DNA of 64,000 bases, taken from positions 496,001-560,000 of the forward strand of contig JADKFC010000001.1 of assembly GCA_016717655.1 (NCBI GenBank). Direction: 5' to 3'. Both the position numbers and the translations under genes were made by a program. The DNA is from Saprospiraceae bacterium. Its GTDB lineage: Bacteria; Bacteroidota; Bacteroidia; Chitinophagales; Saprospiraceae. The notes below the pieces were generated by a model. The model did no database searches. It had not been told where the DNA came from and worked only from the letters and a program-made list of their open reading frames with translations. How positions within the stretch are numbered: position 1 is the stretch's first letter; each line of letters begins with the position of its first letter. Below are positions 25,366-34,529 of this stretch, one piece after another.

Positions 25366-28300
25366 TTACCGCACCACAGTCACATCCCCCCGCAGGGCCT
25401 CTTCACTGCCATCTTTATAAACGATTTCGGCTACCCAGACATAGACACCGGGTACCAGAGGCCTGCCGTTGAAACTGCCATCCCAGCCGAGATCTGGTTG
25501 GCTATCAGGAAATTGCTCTCTGACAAAGACCAGGGTTCCCCAGCGGTCGTAAATGCGGAGGAAGTTGATCTTTTCAATGGAAGCGTATTTATTGTATAGG
25601 GTAAAACGATGATTGCCACCCTGGTCAAACCGGATGATGTTGGGGTAGGTAACGCCTTTGTCGAACCGCACACGGAGGGTAACGGTGTCGCGATCAATAC
25701 AGCCATTCTGGTTGGTGAGTTCTACGATGTAGGAGGTCTGACCTTCCGGACTGGCCACGGGCGATTCACATGCTGTACAGCTTAAGGTGGGGTTGGCGTG
25801 CCACACCAATAGATCGATGGTATTGCCATTTAATTGATAACTTGCCTCCAACTGGTAAGTGCTGAAGAGTTGGATCACCGTATCCGGGCCAGCGTAGACC
25901 TCAAAGGGATATACCGCGTCTACTACCAATTGGGTATCTGTTTGACAACCGTTTTTGTCAACAACCGACAACATGTAGTTGCCGGCGTCTAAAACGTGGT
26001 CTTTGCCGGTCACCAGTGATTTTTCATTGCACAATATGGCATAAGGTGCCTGGCCTCCGCTGATGTTGTTCACATTGACACTTGCCTGATCGCCAAAACA
26101 AACAGCCTGCTCTACTTCAAATTTTATTTCTTCGGGCTTACCTTGTTGGTGAAGGATCAACTCAACACTGTCTCTGCAGCCATTGATGGTGTTGATTACA
26201 AGAAGTTCCAGAGTGCCAGGCTTGGTTACCTTGATGGTCGACAGAGAGGATAGGAGGGTGCCAAGGCTGTCTCTCCAACTGTAGAGATGGCTACTCGAAT
26301 AATTGGTGACTTGGATGTCGAGATCTGAATTACTGCACAAGATGGTTCGTTCAGGACTCAGTTGGATGGCCGGTGGCACAAAGTCGACCGTTACGAATGC
26401 GGTGTCTGCAGAGATGCATCCCCATTCGTTGGTGAGCGTTAGCTCAATAATACCTGCTTGAGTTACTTCCACACTAGGCGTGGTTTTGATGCCATTGGCC
26501 ACCTTCCATTCATAGCTGACAATGTCTGTAATGACGGCTTGATTACTCGCCATTTCAATAGGTTGATAACAATCGAGATGAATATTTCGTATATCAATGT
26601 CCGGTTTTTCGAAGTGTCCTTTAACAGTAAAAGCCAGGCTGGTATCACATCCATTAGATGCAGTAACTAGTAGCGTATAGCTGCCTGTCTCCGTGAGGTT
26701 ATGGTTGTGACCAATGCTTTGAGTATTATTTTGATGGGTGAGCTGGTACTTATAAGCGGTAGCTTCGTTGATGATCAGTTCGGTTACTGGCTGCTTGCAG
26801 CTGAGATCTGCATACTGTACGCTAGCCTTGGGTTTTTGGTAATTGCTAGGCACTGATACCTGGGTGCTCTTTTTACAACCATTGGCCCCGGTAAGGGTAA
26901 GGGTGTAAAGGCCACCGGCACCAAAAGCGGGCAGTAGGGTAGAGTCCAATACAGCGGGGCCTTGCCATTTAAAATATAAATATCCTGAGGCTGCTACGGC
27001 CGGGTTGCAGAATGAACGGCTACAGTTGAGGGTGTCGCTCACTATGGCGCTCACTACAGGTGATAGGGTGTCGATGGGCATAACTACCACCGCCTGGGCT
27101 TCACAGCCTTGGGGAGTGGTAGCCCAAATGGTGTAATTTCCCGCTACCTGCGTGGTAATCTGATTACCGGTTCCGGCAAGACCGTCCCATCTTTGCCATC
27201 TTATATTGGAGGGCAAGCTGCTTTGGATATCAATTTTGCCTTCAGGGCTGGCACAAGTGATGCCTTCGGTTTCAAAGTTAAGAGAGGGAAAGTTGATGTC
27301 TGACGGCAGGTGATAAGTGACACTGTCCCTGCATCCATTTTTACCTTCCATCACCAGGGTATAGAAACCATCTACAGAAAAAGCAGACAATGTTTGGTCT
27401 TCTTTTTGGCCTCCGGGTCCCGACCAAAGCCAGGTCACCGCACTGGTGGTGTCTATGAGAAAAGACCCTGAATTGGTAATACAATCTACGGTATCCACGG
27501 TTACTGTAGCAGAGGGCAGCGCATAATTTCCAGATACCACAATACTGTCTTGTTTTAAACAACCCTTAGCATCTCTGATGATAGCATGGTAAACACCAAT
27601 AGTATCCGCCACGGCACCAGGCAGCAATAGTCCCTCATAACTCCAGGTAATGGTATTGCCATTGCTAAGTGTGGCCGTGAGGTCCACCTGTGGGGTGTGG
27701 CAGTCGAGGGTATCAGGAGACAGCAAGCTGTATTGAAAAGCTGGAGCAATCGAGGTAACGCTTGTCACATCGGTATAATAGCAGCTTTCACCGTAATAAA
27801 AAGTAAACTGGTAGTTACCTGCCGTATTTACCTGTGCAGTTGTTTGGTCGGTTGAGATCATCACAATGCCCGGTCCTGTCCAACCAATGCTATCATACAG
27901 ACTGTTGCTGTTGATATGCAGGGTTACTAATGAATCTGAGCAACTCAACGGACCTGACACCTGTACATCATATACAAATTGGGTATTGAGGTAAGACACA
28001 TAAAATGAATCGACCCCTGTACACCCATAGATGTTTTGGGCTTCCACAAAGTGCCAGCCTTCTATGGTGGTGGTAATTTCAATACCGGTCGTCTGACTGC
28101 CATCTGGGAGTGTCCAAACAAATTCATCAACAGCCTCATTGGCTCCTGCCTCCAGGATGGCCGCAGGTTCCGCGCACGAAATTTCATCATCACCCGTAAT
28201 GTCGAGCACCGGTTCATCGAGGAAGGCATCCACGTAAGCAAAATTACTTAAAGAGCCACCCAGTTCATCCGTCACCGTTACCTGGTACAGCCCCGCCGCA

Positions 28301-29310
28301 GAAACTTCAATGCTCGCCTGGCTGGGATCCGATTCAATTACCCCGTTGCTGGTATTCCATTCGTATTGGTAGTTGTTGCCAGCTGGTGTAGCTAGTACTT
28401 CCAAAAGCGTGACAGGTGTAGTACAATCAATCACCCCATCAGAAGGTGGCTCCACTTCCATTTCAGATACATAGACCGTAAAGTCCATAGAATCCTTACA
28501 GATGGGTCCAAAAAAGATATCGTCGAGCGCAAAGTCGTTGCCCCCAACGGCTGTGTTTTGATTGGTAATACAAATTTCGATGCTGGTACTGGCCCCCGAA
28601 TTCCATATTTCGTAAAACTCTTGCCAGTTACAGGTGGCGCCTGAAAGGGCAAACGGTGAGCCCAGCAGTGTACCATCAATGGCAAACTGCAGGATGGCAG
28701 GACTGCTGCTCTCAATCGATGTAGCAAAAGCCTGGAATACATAGTCTGTATTGGGCATCACCGTTATGGTCTGGCACCAAAGCTCCTGGAGCGAATTGGC
28801 CCCATTGAGCATCATCATATTACTGCCCCCATGAGGCGTACAATTGGCAAAATTGGTATGCACTGCTGATGAACTTGGTCCCACAAAATAGGTACCCTCA
28901 CAGCCCAGCATGCCCCACACCTGGTTGCCATTGGGACAGGTATAGCCCGGAAAAGTCAGTGCATATTGGGTGGTGAAGCCCGTTGCACCATCCTCAAAGT
29001 CGCCATTGTTGATCAGGTTGGTCGTAGAATTGTAGCCCGCGGCCAATGTAAAAGTTGTCGTTTCAGTGACCCAGACATTGGGGTTGAGGCTTTGGTCATT
29101 GTAGTACCCATTGGTACTGTTCCAGTGAAAGTTGAGGTAGTCGCCCGTTATCTGTCCGTTGAGATTGACAAAGCCTTCGTTGCAGAGGGTAATGTCGTCT
29201 GGTACGGTGATGGTAAAATTGCAGTTTTGGGCGAGGGAAGTAGAAACACAAAAAAGTAGCCAGATACCGATCATTGTGATGGTCCTACTTCTTGTAATTA
29301 TGTGCTTCAT
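25366..29310 (-). CDS. Large T9SS-secreted adhesin-like protein with gliding-motility-type C-terminus
   Basis: 1314 residues. Signal peptide (MKHIITRSRTITMIGIWLLF...SLAQ, about 27 residues). After an N-terminal carbohydrate-binding-like region (about 100-270) come a dozen or so PKD/Ig-like repeats of about 75 residues with motifs such as YEWNTSNG, FVWTLPDGSQTTGIEI and ADTAFVTVD. The last 90 residues are the CHU_C/gliding-motility C-terminal domain (type B sorting signal): ...FLRIYDRWGTLVFVREQF...GWDGSFNGRPLVPGVYVWVAEIVYKDG. A surface adhesin or a matrix protein is the likely role. It ends immediately beside the 7-mer array, whose boundary almost touches the stop codon. The roughly 490 bases upstream (29311-29750) are AT-rich and otherwise featureless. 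Confidence 0.93.
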   Translation of the reverse strand: MKHIITRSRTITMIGIWLLFCVSTSLAQNCNFTITVPDDITLCNEGFVNLNGQITGDYLNFHWNSTNGYYNDQSLNPNVWVTETTTFTLAAGYNSTTNLINNGDFEDGATGFTTQYALTFPGYTCPNGNQVWGMLGCEGTYFVGPSSSAVHTNFANCTPHGGSNMMMLNGANSLQELWCQTITVMPNTDYVFQAFATSIESSSPAILQFAIDGTLLGSPFALSGATCNWQEFYEIWNSGASTSIEICITNQNTAVGGNDFALDDIFFGPICKDSMDFTVYVSEMEVEPPSDGVIDCTTPVTLLEVLATPAGNNYQYEWNTSNGVIESDPSQASIEVSAAGLYQVTVTDELGGSLSNFAYVDAFLDEPVLDITGDDEISCAEPAAILEAGANEAVDEFVWTLPDGSQTTGIEITTTIEGWHFVEAQNIYGCTGVDSFYVSYLNTQFVYDVQVSGPLSCSDSLVTLHINSNSLYDSIGWTGPGIVMISTDQTTAQVNTAGNYQFTFYYGESCYYTDVTSVTSIAPAFQYSLLSPDTLDCHTPQVDLTATLSNGNTITWSYEGLLLPGAVADTIGVYHAIIRDAKGCLKQDSIVVSGNYALPSATVTVDTVDCITNSGSFLIDTTSAVTWLWSGPGGQKEDQTLSAFSVDGFYTLVMEGKNGCRDSVTYHLPSDINFPSLNFETEGITCASPEGKIDIQSSLPSNIRWQRWDGLAGTGNQITTQVAGNYTIWATTPQGCEAQAVVVMPIDTLSPVVSAIVSDTLNCSRSFCNPAVAASGYLYFKWQGPAVLDSTLLPAFGAGGLYTLTLTGANGCKKSTQVSVPSNYQKPKASVQYADLSCKQPVTELIINEATAYKYQLTHQNNTQSIGHNHNLTETGSYTLLVTASNGCDTSLAFTVKGHFEKPDIDIRNIHLDCYQPIEMASNQAVITDIVSYEWKVANGIKTTPSVEVTQAGIIELTLTNEWGCISADTAFVTVDFVPPAIQLSPERTILCSNSDLDIQVTNYSSSHLYSWRDSLGTLLSSLSTIKVTKPGTLELLVINTINGCRDSVELILHQQGKPEEIKFEVEQAVCFGDQASVNVNNISGGQAPYAILCNEKSLVTGKDHVLDAGNYMLSVVDKNGCQTDTQLVVDAVYPFEVYAGPDTVIQLFSTYQLEASYQLNGNTIDLLVWHANPTLSCTACESPVASPEGQTSYIVELTNQNGCIDRDTVTLRVRFDKGVTYPNIIRFDQGGNHRFTLYNKYASIEKINFLRIYDRWGTLVFVREQFPDSQPDLGWDGSFNGRPLVPGVYVWVAEIVYKDGSEEALRGDVTVVR

Positions 29311-29750
29311 TCCCAGGGTAGTCTATTGGTACACAATGATAAGGAAAAAGTTGGGAAAATTTGTTGATCCTTTCTGTTTCCATAATTATGTTTTTGTTGC
29401 ATGTTTAAATGTCAGAAATTCAATAATATATATGTAATAAATTCTCTTTATTTAATAGAAAGTAAAATTAGACTCGTTGAATGGCTGGCAAATTGAAGAC
29501 TATATTGAAAGAAACTCTCCAAAATTTATAAGTTAAAAGTATAAATGAATAGAATAATATACCGCAAAGTCCAAAAAATCCAATATATATCTAAACAATT
29601 GTAAATCAGTGTTATACACAGTTTACTCTGGGAGTTTTTTTAATAAGTGATGACATTATATTGCTTGGGTCCATAAACAATAAGTATTGTATTTGTCGTC
29701 AATGATTACAAAATATTGTTAAAATTGGTAATAATATAAAATAATATCTT

Positions 29751-29758
29751 TATTTTTG
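29751..29758 (+). promoter_or_regulatory. Candidate -7 box of the exporter operon
   Basis: TATTTTTG matches the Bacteroidota -7 consensus TAnnTTTG and lies 46 bases before the exporter ATG. A weak -33 partner, ATTG at 29724-29727, is 23 bases away, slightly wider than usual. Confidence 0.4.
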
Positions 29759-29804
29759 AGTTATATACGTGTACTTTATCTCAAAGCACTAAAACCTGAA
29801 AACT

Positions 29805-30590
29805 ATGAATTGGATGTCTTTTCCTTTTTATAAACAACTTGATTCGATGGATTGTGGACCCACCTGTCTCAGAATGGTGGCGAGTTATTTTGGAAAGGCA
29901 TATTCAATTCAGTTTTTAAGAGAGAAATCATATATTGATAGAGCAGGGGTTTCAATGAAAGGTATAAGCGAGGCTGCAGAGTCTATCGGCTTTCGAACCC
30001 TGGCTGTGAAAGTCGCCTTAAGTGAAAAGGACCAACAATCCATTTCAGGAGGGCAGATGCAACCTACTTTATCTGATGCACCTTTACCATGCATTGTTCA
30101 TTGGAATCAAAATCATTTTGTTGTTGCCTATAAAATTACTAAAAGCCATGTATATATAGCTGACCCAGGTGACGCTAAAGTAAAACTTACCCACGATGAG
30201 TTTAAAAGATCATTTTGTAGTGATGGAAGTCAGGGGTTAGCTTTGCTTTTGGAAGCAACTCCAGCTTTCTATAGAAATAGCGTAGAGGGTGAAAAGTTGA
30301 ATGGATTGAAATACTTACTTCATTATTTAAATCCGCATTATCAACTGCTTGGTCAACTTTCTCTTGGATTGCTGGTTGGAACCGTACTCCAAATGGTTTT
30401 TCCTTTTCTAACCCAGAGTTTGGTTGATATAGGAATTGAAACCCAAAACTTAAATTTTATCCATCTTATTCTGATTGGGCAGTTGGTATTGATATTCAGT
30501 CAGATCCTTGTAAAATTTCTGCAAAGTTGGATTTTTATTGCACATATCCACTCGTTTGAATGTGAATATGGTGGCAGATTTTCTTTTTAA
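29805..30590 (+). CDS. C39-peptidase ABC exporter (PCAT), fragment 1: peptidase and first membrane helices
   Basis: 261 residues. Residues 1-150 are a C39 cysteine peptidase, which removes double-glycine leaders: C17 in DSMDCGPTC, H104 in WNQNHFVV, D120 in IADPGDAK. The ABC transmembrane domain begins after residue 170. Reading fails near residue 245: one T too many in the run at 30532-30536 changes the expected SWILLHISTRLNVNM into SWIFIAHIHSF, and the frame ends soon after. With four T's it joins the next fragment. The restored protein would be about 739 residues, normal for bacteriocin/RiPP exporters. The leader peptide at 34268 is the obvious substrate. Confidence 0.88.
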   Translation: MNWMSFPFYKQLDSMDCGPTCLRMVASYFGKAYSIQFLREKSYIDRAGVSMKGISEAAESIGFRTLAVKVALSEKDQQSISGGQMQPTLSDAPLPCIVHWNQNHFVVAYKITKSHVYIADPGDAKVKLTHDEFKRSFCSDGSQGLALLLEATPAFYRNSVEGEKLNGLKYLLHYLNPHYQLLGQLSLGLLVGTVLQMVFPFLTQSLVDIGIETQNLNFIHLILIGQLVLIFSQILVKFLQSWIFIAHIHSFECEYGGRFSF

Positions 30591-31194
30591 AATGATGAAA
30601 TTGCCTTTGTATTTTTTTGATTCAAAAAACACAGGCGATATCTTCCAAAGGATTAGCGACCATCGTAGAATCGAATCCTTTCTGACCCAGTCATTGCTTG
30701 CTTCTATGCTGGCCATCATCAATTTGGTGGTTTTCAGCTTTATCTTATTAATTTACAACAATACAATATTTTTGATTTATGCATTTGCATCCATTTTATA
30801 TATTAGTTATATCACCCTCTTTTTGAAGAAACGGAAAGAAATTGATTATAAATCCTTTCAGCAGATGTCCGACAATCAGGATGCACTTTATGAGATCATT
30901 CAAGGTATGCAGGAAATTAAACTTCAGGGAAGTCATCAAAAGAGGAGAAGCAAGTGGATGGACATACAGTCTAAGTTGTTTAATATCAATATTTCATCAT
31001 TGGCACTCACTCAATATCAGGATGCAGGTGCCCAATTGATCAATAATGTAAAGGATATCTTAATTACCTATATAGCAGCAAAATCGGTTATGAATGGAGA
31101 ACTTTCATTAGGAATGATGATTGCGATACAATATATCATAGGTCAATTAAATTCACCACTTCAGCAATTGGTAACTTTTATAAGAGCCGTTTAG
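30538..31194 (+). CDS. C39-peptidase ABC exporter, fragment 2: transmembrane domain
   Basis: Continuation of the exporter in the correct frame: HISTRLNVNMVADFLFKMMKLPLYFFDSKNTGDIFQRI is the usual end of helix 2 and the coupling-helix region, followed by further membrane helices (LLASMLAIINLVVFSFILLIY...). It ends at a TAG (31192-31194) where the family has Gln in the conserved QDAKISIERISEIH; CAG to TAG is a single transition. The next fragment continues in the same frame directly after this codon. TAG is an ordinary stop elsewhere in the window, so recoding is unlikely. Confidence 0.85.
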   Translation: MHISTRLNVNMVADFLFKMMKLPLYFFDSKNTGDIFQRISDHRRIESFLTQSLLASMLAIINLVVFSFILLIYNNTIFLIYAFASILYISYITLFLKKRKEIDYKSFQQMSDNQDALYEIIQGMQEIKLQGSHQKRRSKWMDIQSKLFNINISSLALTQYQDAGAQLINNVKDILITYIAAKSVMNGELSLGMMIAIQYIIGQLNSPLQQLVTFIRAV

Positions 31195-31260
31195 GATGCA
31201 AAAATTTCTATCGAAAGAATTTCGGAAATTCATAACCTAGAAAATGAAGAAAAGGATGAT

Positions 31261-32022
31261 ATGCAAAAACTTGATATGGTTCCTGATGGTGATATTGTTA
31301 TCACTGACTTGTCTTTTAGGTACACACCCATTTTGGAAGACGTGTTGCAAAACTTAAATTTAGTAATTGAACGAGGTAAAACTACAGCCATAGTAGGCAC
31401 CAGTGGGAGCGGGAAAACCACGTTAATGAAAATTCTATTGGGATTTTACCAACCCATAGTTGGACAAATAAAAATAGGGTACAGCCCCCTGACATCAATT
31501 AAATCCAGTGCCTGGAGATCCCGCTGCGGAGCAGTTATGCAGGATGGTTACGTTTTTTCTGATACAATAGCTAATAACATCGCAGAGTGCGACACCAAAG
31601 TTAATCTCCACATGTTAAAGCGATCTATTGAAGCGTCAAATCTTAAAGAGTTTGTTGAAACGCTACCCCTTGGTTTAAGTACAAAAATTGGTAGCAAAGG
31701 TAATGGTATAAGCCAGGGACAAAAACAAAGATTATTGATTGCCAGAGCTATATATAAAAATCCGGATTTTTTGTTTTTTGATGAAGCGACCAACGCCTTG
31801 GATGCAAACAACGAGAGAGTAATCATGGAAAATCTGTATAAATTTTTAGAGGGAAAGACGGCAGTAATTGTAGCCCACAGATTAAGTACGGTAAAAAATG
31901 CTGATAAGATCATTGTTTTGGAAAATGGTAAAGTAGTAGAAGAGGGTAGTCATAATGCACTAGTGGATATGAGAGGTCAGTATTTTACTTTGGTTAGAAA
32001 TCAATTGGAATTGGGCCAATGA
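31261..32022 (+). CDS. C39-peptidase ABC exporter, fragment 3: ATPase domain
   Basis: 253 residues (in-frame coding resumes already at 31195 after the TAG). The nucleotide-binding domain is complete: Walker A GTSGSGKTT (about 46-54), Q-loop AVMQDGYVFSD, a signature variant ISQGQKQR, Walker B FLFFDEATNALD and the H-loop AHRLSTV. Alone it could not transport. With fragments 1 and 2 it makes a full PCAT half-transporter that would work as a homodimer. The HlyD gene follows about 250 bases on. Confidence 0.88.
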   Translation: MQKLDMVPDGDIVITDLSFRYTPILEDVLQNLNLVIERGKTTAIVGTSGSGKTTLMKILLGFYQPIVGQIKIGYSPLTSIKSSAWRSRCGAVMQDGYVFSDTIANNIAECDTKVNLHMLKRSIEASNLKEFVETLPLGLSTKIGSKGNGISQGQKQRLLIARAIYKNPDFLFFDEATNALDANNERVIMENLYKFLEGKTAVIVAHRLSTVKNADKIIVLENGKVVEEGSHNALVDMRGQYFTLVRNQLELGQ

Positions 32023-32272
32023 TTATGAATTAATTTTGTCTGAATAAAAGAATGAACTATGTAAAGAGATTTTTGTGTCAAAATTTAAGATAAAAGAAAG
32101 CAAATAGAAAATTGAATTTGTTGACAAAATAATAACAATGATAGAGAAAAATGGTCTAACTATTTAGTGACATATTTTTTTGGTTAAAACGAACGATTTA
32201 AAAAGTTTAATAAAAGTTAAAAATAGCAATGAAACAGAAGAAACTCCAAAAATCATTAAAATTATTAAGATA

Positions 32273-33592
32273 ATGCAAGAATCAAAACTCACTTATTCGG
32301 AACTAAGTCATTCAGAACTAAGTCATTCCTTTATTGAAAACCCACCATCTTGGTTACTTCAATACGGTATTGGTCTTATTTCCTTGGTTTTAGGAATATT
32401 TTTATGTTTGAGTTTTGTAATTAAGTATCCAGATAAAATTACGGCTTATGGCATAGTTACTGCATCTCAACCTCCAATTGAGCACTTTGCCAATCAACCT
32501 GGTGTTATAAATAAGATATGTGTAAAGGACGGGGACAAAATAAAAAGGGGTGCCGTAATAGCCTATATGGAAAACACGATGAACATCAAGGACCTTTTGG
32601 CATTAAAGGATTTTATAGACAAATACGATGAAGTTACAAAATTAGATCAATACACTTCCATTGTCATACCCACTGATCTTGAATTAGGTGATGTAGGTAA
32701 TGTTTACAACAGCATGGTATTATCGTTCGAAAACTTGCAAAGGGTTTTAAAGCAATTGGGTGTATTCGAGCAAATAAAAACGATAAGAAATGAAATAGCA
32801 CATAACAACAAACTAAATGATGTAATCCAGAAAGATCAAAGCCTTACCAAAGAAGAGTTGGCATTGATTGAAAAGGATTTCGGCAGAAATTTAGCCCTAA
32901 ATGAAAATGGGGTTGTGAGTGATTTTGACAGAGAAAAATCAAATGTGCAATTACTACAATACCAAAAAAATTACAACCAAACAAATCAAACAATCATACA
33001 AAATGAGATCAAAAGTAAGCAATTAGAATTAGAGATTCAGAAGTTATCAGAAGAAAGAAAAATTAAGATTAATGAAATATTAATTCAGGTAAAAACAGGA
33101 GTAAATGCTGTAAAGCAACAAATAAAAATATGGGAGGAGACTTACATCGTTAGATCAAAGTTAGAAGGTATTGTAAATATACAAAGCGAGATTACACCTC
33201 AAAGGTATATTGCCAATAATGAAGTCATTGCAACAATTATACCAATTAGATCATTAAAACAAAAGCAAATCAGGGTGGTGGTGCCAAATGGTAGTATTGG
33301 CAAAATAAAATATGGAACTGAAGCGATCCTGAAATTTGATGCATATCCGTATAAGGAGTTTGGTGTTGTGAAATCCAATGTAAAAAGGCTTGCTAAGCTA
33401 CCTGAAAAAGATAAAGAGGGAATTAATCAATATGAAGTATTGTTGTCGCTGGAAGATACAATCACAACTACCTATGGCAAAGAAATCCCTTACGAACCGA
33501 TGGCAGCACTTACTGCAGAGATTATTACAAATGACAAATCCATATTGGAAAGGATTTTGGACAATTTTTTAAATCTGATTAATAACGGATAA
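32273..33592 (+). CDS. HlyD-family membrane fusion protein of the peptide exporter
   Basis: 439 residues from the ATG at 32273. A TTG 31 codons upstream is possible, but that stretch is low-complexity and unlike the family. After an N-terminal tail with a duplicated SELSHSELSHS come PPSWLLQYGIGL and one membrane helix, FVIKYPDKITAYGIV (start of the barrel/lipoyl domain), a long helical coiled coil (about 170-280), and a C-terminal beta-barrel (IRVVVPNGSIGKIKYGTEAILKFDAYP). It links the inner-membrane PCAT to an outer-membrane channel that is not encoded here. Intact and directly downstream of the exporter. Confidence 0.88.
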   Translation: MQESKLTYSELSHSELSHSFIENPPSWLLQYGIGLISLVLGIFLCLSFVIKYPDKITAYGIVTASQPPIEHFANQPGVINKICVKDGDKIKRGAVIAYMENTMNIKDLLALKDFIDKYDEVTKLDQYTSIVIPTDLELGDVGNVYNSMVLSFENLQRVLKQLGVFEQIKTIRNEIAHNNKLNDVIQKDQSLTKEELALIEKDFGRNLALNENGVVSDFDREKSNVQLLQYQKNYNQTNQTIIQNEIKSKQLELEIQKLSEERKIKINEILIQVKTGVNAVKQQIKIWEETYIVRSKLEGIVNIQSEITPQRYIANNEVIATIIPIRSLKQKQIRVVVPNGSIGKIKYGTEAILKFDAYPYKEFGVVKSNVKRLAKLPEKDKEGINQYEVLLSLEDTITTTYGKEIPYEPMAALTAEIITNDKSILERILDNFLNLINNG

Positions 33593-33700
33593 ACTATAAA
33601 TGTGTAAGCTAATTGTTTACCACTATGAAATATTTTGTATAAAAGCGAAGGATTATACAAAAGGTGAATTGCTAAATTAAATAAAATTAGATTTTGGATT

Positions 33701-33964
33701 ATGACATTTTTAGAAAAATTGAAAACAGTCGAAAGGGTTGATCAGTTCATAAGATTGAAGGCTACAGGTACTCCTGAAGAGCTTGAAATAAAATTAGGAG
33801 TTAGCAGGAGCACTGTTTACGAAATTATAGAATGTATGAAAAATATGAATGCCGAGATTAAATATTGTAAATCAACAAGAAGTTTTTGTTATGAGACAGA
33901 TAAAATATTTGCAATTGGGTTTGTTGAAAAATCCCGAATTAGAGATGGTGGGAAGTATACATGA
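33701..33964 (+). CDS. Small HTH DNA-binding protein
   Basis: 87 residues. Residues about 8-50 form a helix-turn-helix: VDQFIRLKATGTPEELEIKLGVSRSTVYEIIECMK resembles DeoR/HTH_11-type winged helices that act as small stand-alone regulators in Bacteroidota. The remainder has SFCYET and a basic tail. It stands between the HlyD gene and the peptide gene and is a likely local regulator; its target is not shown. Confidence 0.7.
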   Translation: MTFLEKLKTVERVDQFIRLKATGTPEELEIKLGVSRSTVYEIIECMKNMNAEIKYCKSTRSFCYETDKIFAIGFVEKSRIRDGGKYT

Positions 33965-34170
33965 TAATTGGTTTTGTCTTTTAGACCAGGTTTTTTAAAG
34001 ATTCGCCCATTTGTTTTGTCAATATAAATTCTGTATGAAATTTGAGTTTATTTTATTATGATATTTTTTTGTTTCCTCTTTTTAAAAAGAAAATGAGATT
34101 TATTTATTTTAATATTTGCATTAATTTTTGGGTATCTCTTATCATCCGATTTTTTCGTACAATAATAAAC

Positions 34171-34178
34171 TAAATTTG
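34171..34178 (+). promoter_or_regulatory. Candidate -7 box of the peptide gene
   Basis: TAAATTTG matches TAnnTTTG in the 300-base gap before the peptide gene. Transcription would start near 34185, leaving a leader of about 80 bases to the chosen ATG and too little room for the earlier in-frame ATG at 34196. The rest of the gap (33965-34170) is AT-rich and has no clear -33 box. Confidence 0.4.
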
Positions 34179-34267
34179 ATAAAATTTCGAAATTTATGGT
34201 CTTGCTATTAACCATGCGTGCCAATTTAATTGGATGTAAAATATTAGCTAATTTAAATTATTTAATA

Positions 34268-34483
34268 ATGAAATCAATTAAAAATTTGAGAGAAGTTGCT
34301 ATTGATCTAAAGGCAATTCATGTTGTCGGCGGATGGGATGGCGGAGGTGATGGTGGCCAGCATGTTGGATGTGTCGGGTGCAACGGTGTTACCGAATATT
34401 GTCCAAATGACACTGAATGTAGAGAAATTGATTGTAGAACTGGACCTTATGAATGTGCGCTGACATGTAAATCAAATCCTTAA
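34268..34483 (+). CDS. Cys-rich peptide precursor with double-glycine leader
   Basis: 71 residues from the ATG at 34268, the first Met of the leader; an upstream in-frame ATG at 34196 adds 24 residues that do not look like a leader. MKSIKNLREVAIDL followed by KAIHVVGG forms a 22-residue amphipathic leader ending in GG, the C39-peptidase cleavage signal. The predicted 49-residue core starts WDGGGDGGQH and holds seven cysteines (core positions 13, 16, 23, 29, 34, 41, 45) in spacings such as CVGC, CPNDTEC, CRTGPYEC and CALTC. No known bacteriocin family is recognised. With an exporter upstream and a VKOR-thioredoxin enzyme downstream, a secreted disulfide-rich peptide is the natural reading; seven cysteines leave one unpaired or allow a dimer. 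Confidence 0.8.
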   Translation: MKSIKNLREVAIDLKAIHVVGGWDGGGDGGQHVGCVGCNGVTEYCPNDTECREIDCRTGPYECALTCKSNP

Positions 34484-34486
34484 TAA

Positions 34487-34519
34487 ATTGGGGCATATTT
34501 TGCCCCAATCATTTTTATA
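34487..34519 (+). terminator. Intrinsic terminator directly after the peptide gene
   Basis: ATTGGGGCA (34487-34495), a 5-base loop, TGCCCCAAT (34501-34509), then CATTTTTATA. This perfect 9-bp stem followed by a T-tract starts 4 bases after the peptide stop codon. Placed between an abundant small precursor and its processing genes, it would cap most transcripts and let partial read-through supply the enzyme, as is common in peptide-biosynthesis operons. It also argues that the 502-residue protein starts after it. Confidence 0.75.
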
Positions 34520-34529
34520 TAGTTCTCAT

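Noticed and set aside
31192..31194. TAG read as an amino acid (alternative code) to explain in-frame amber codons at 31192 and 42734
   Set aside because: TAG ends other clear genes in the window, for example at 2082-2084 and 57880-57882, so a recoded TAG is not supported.
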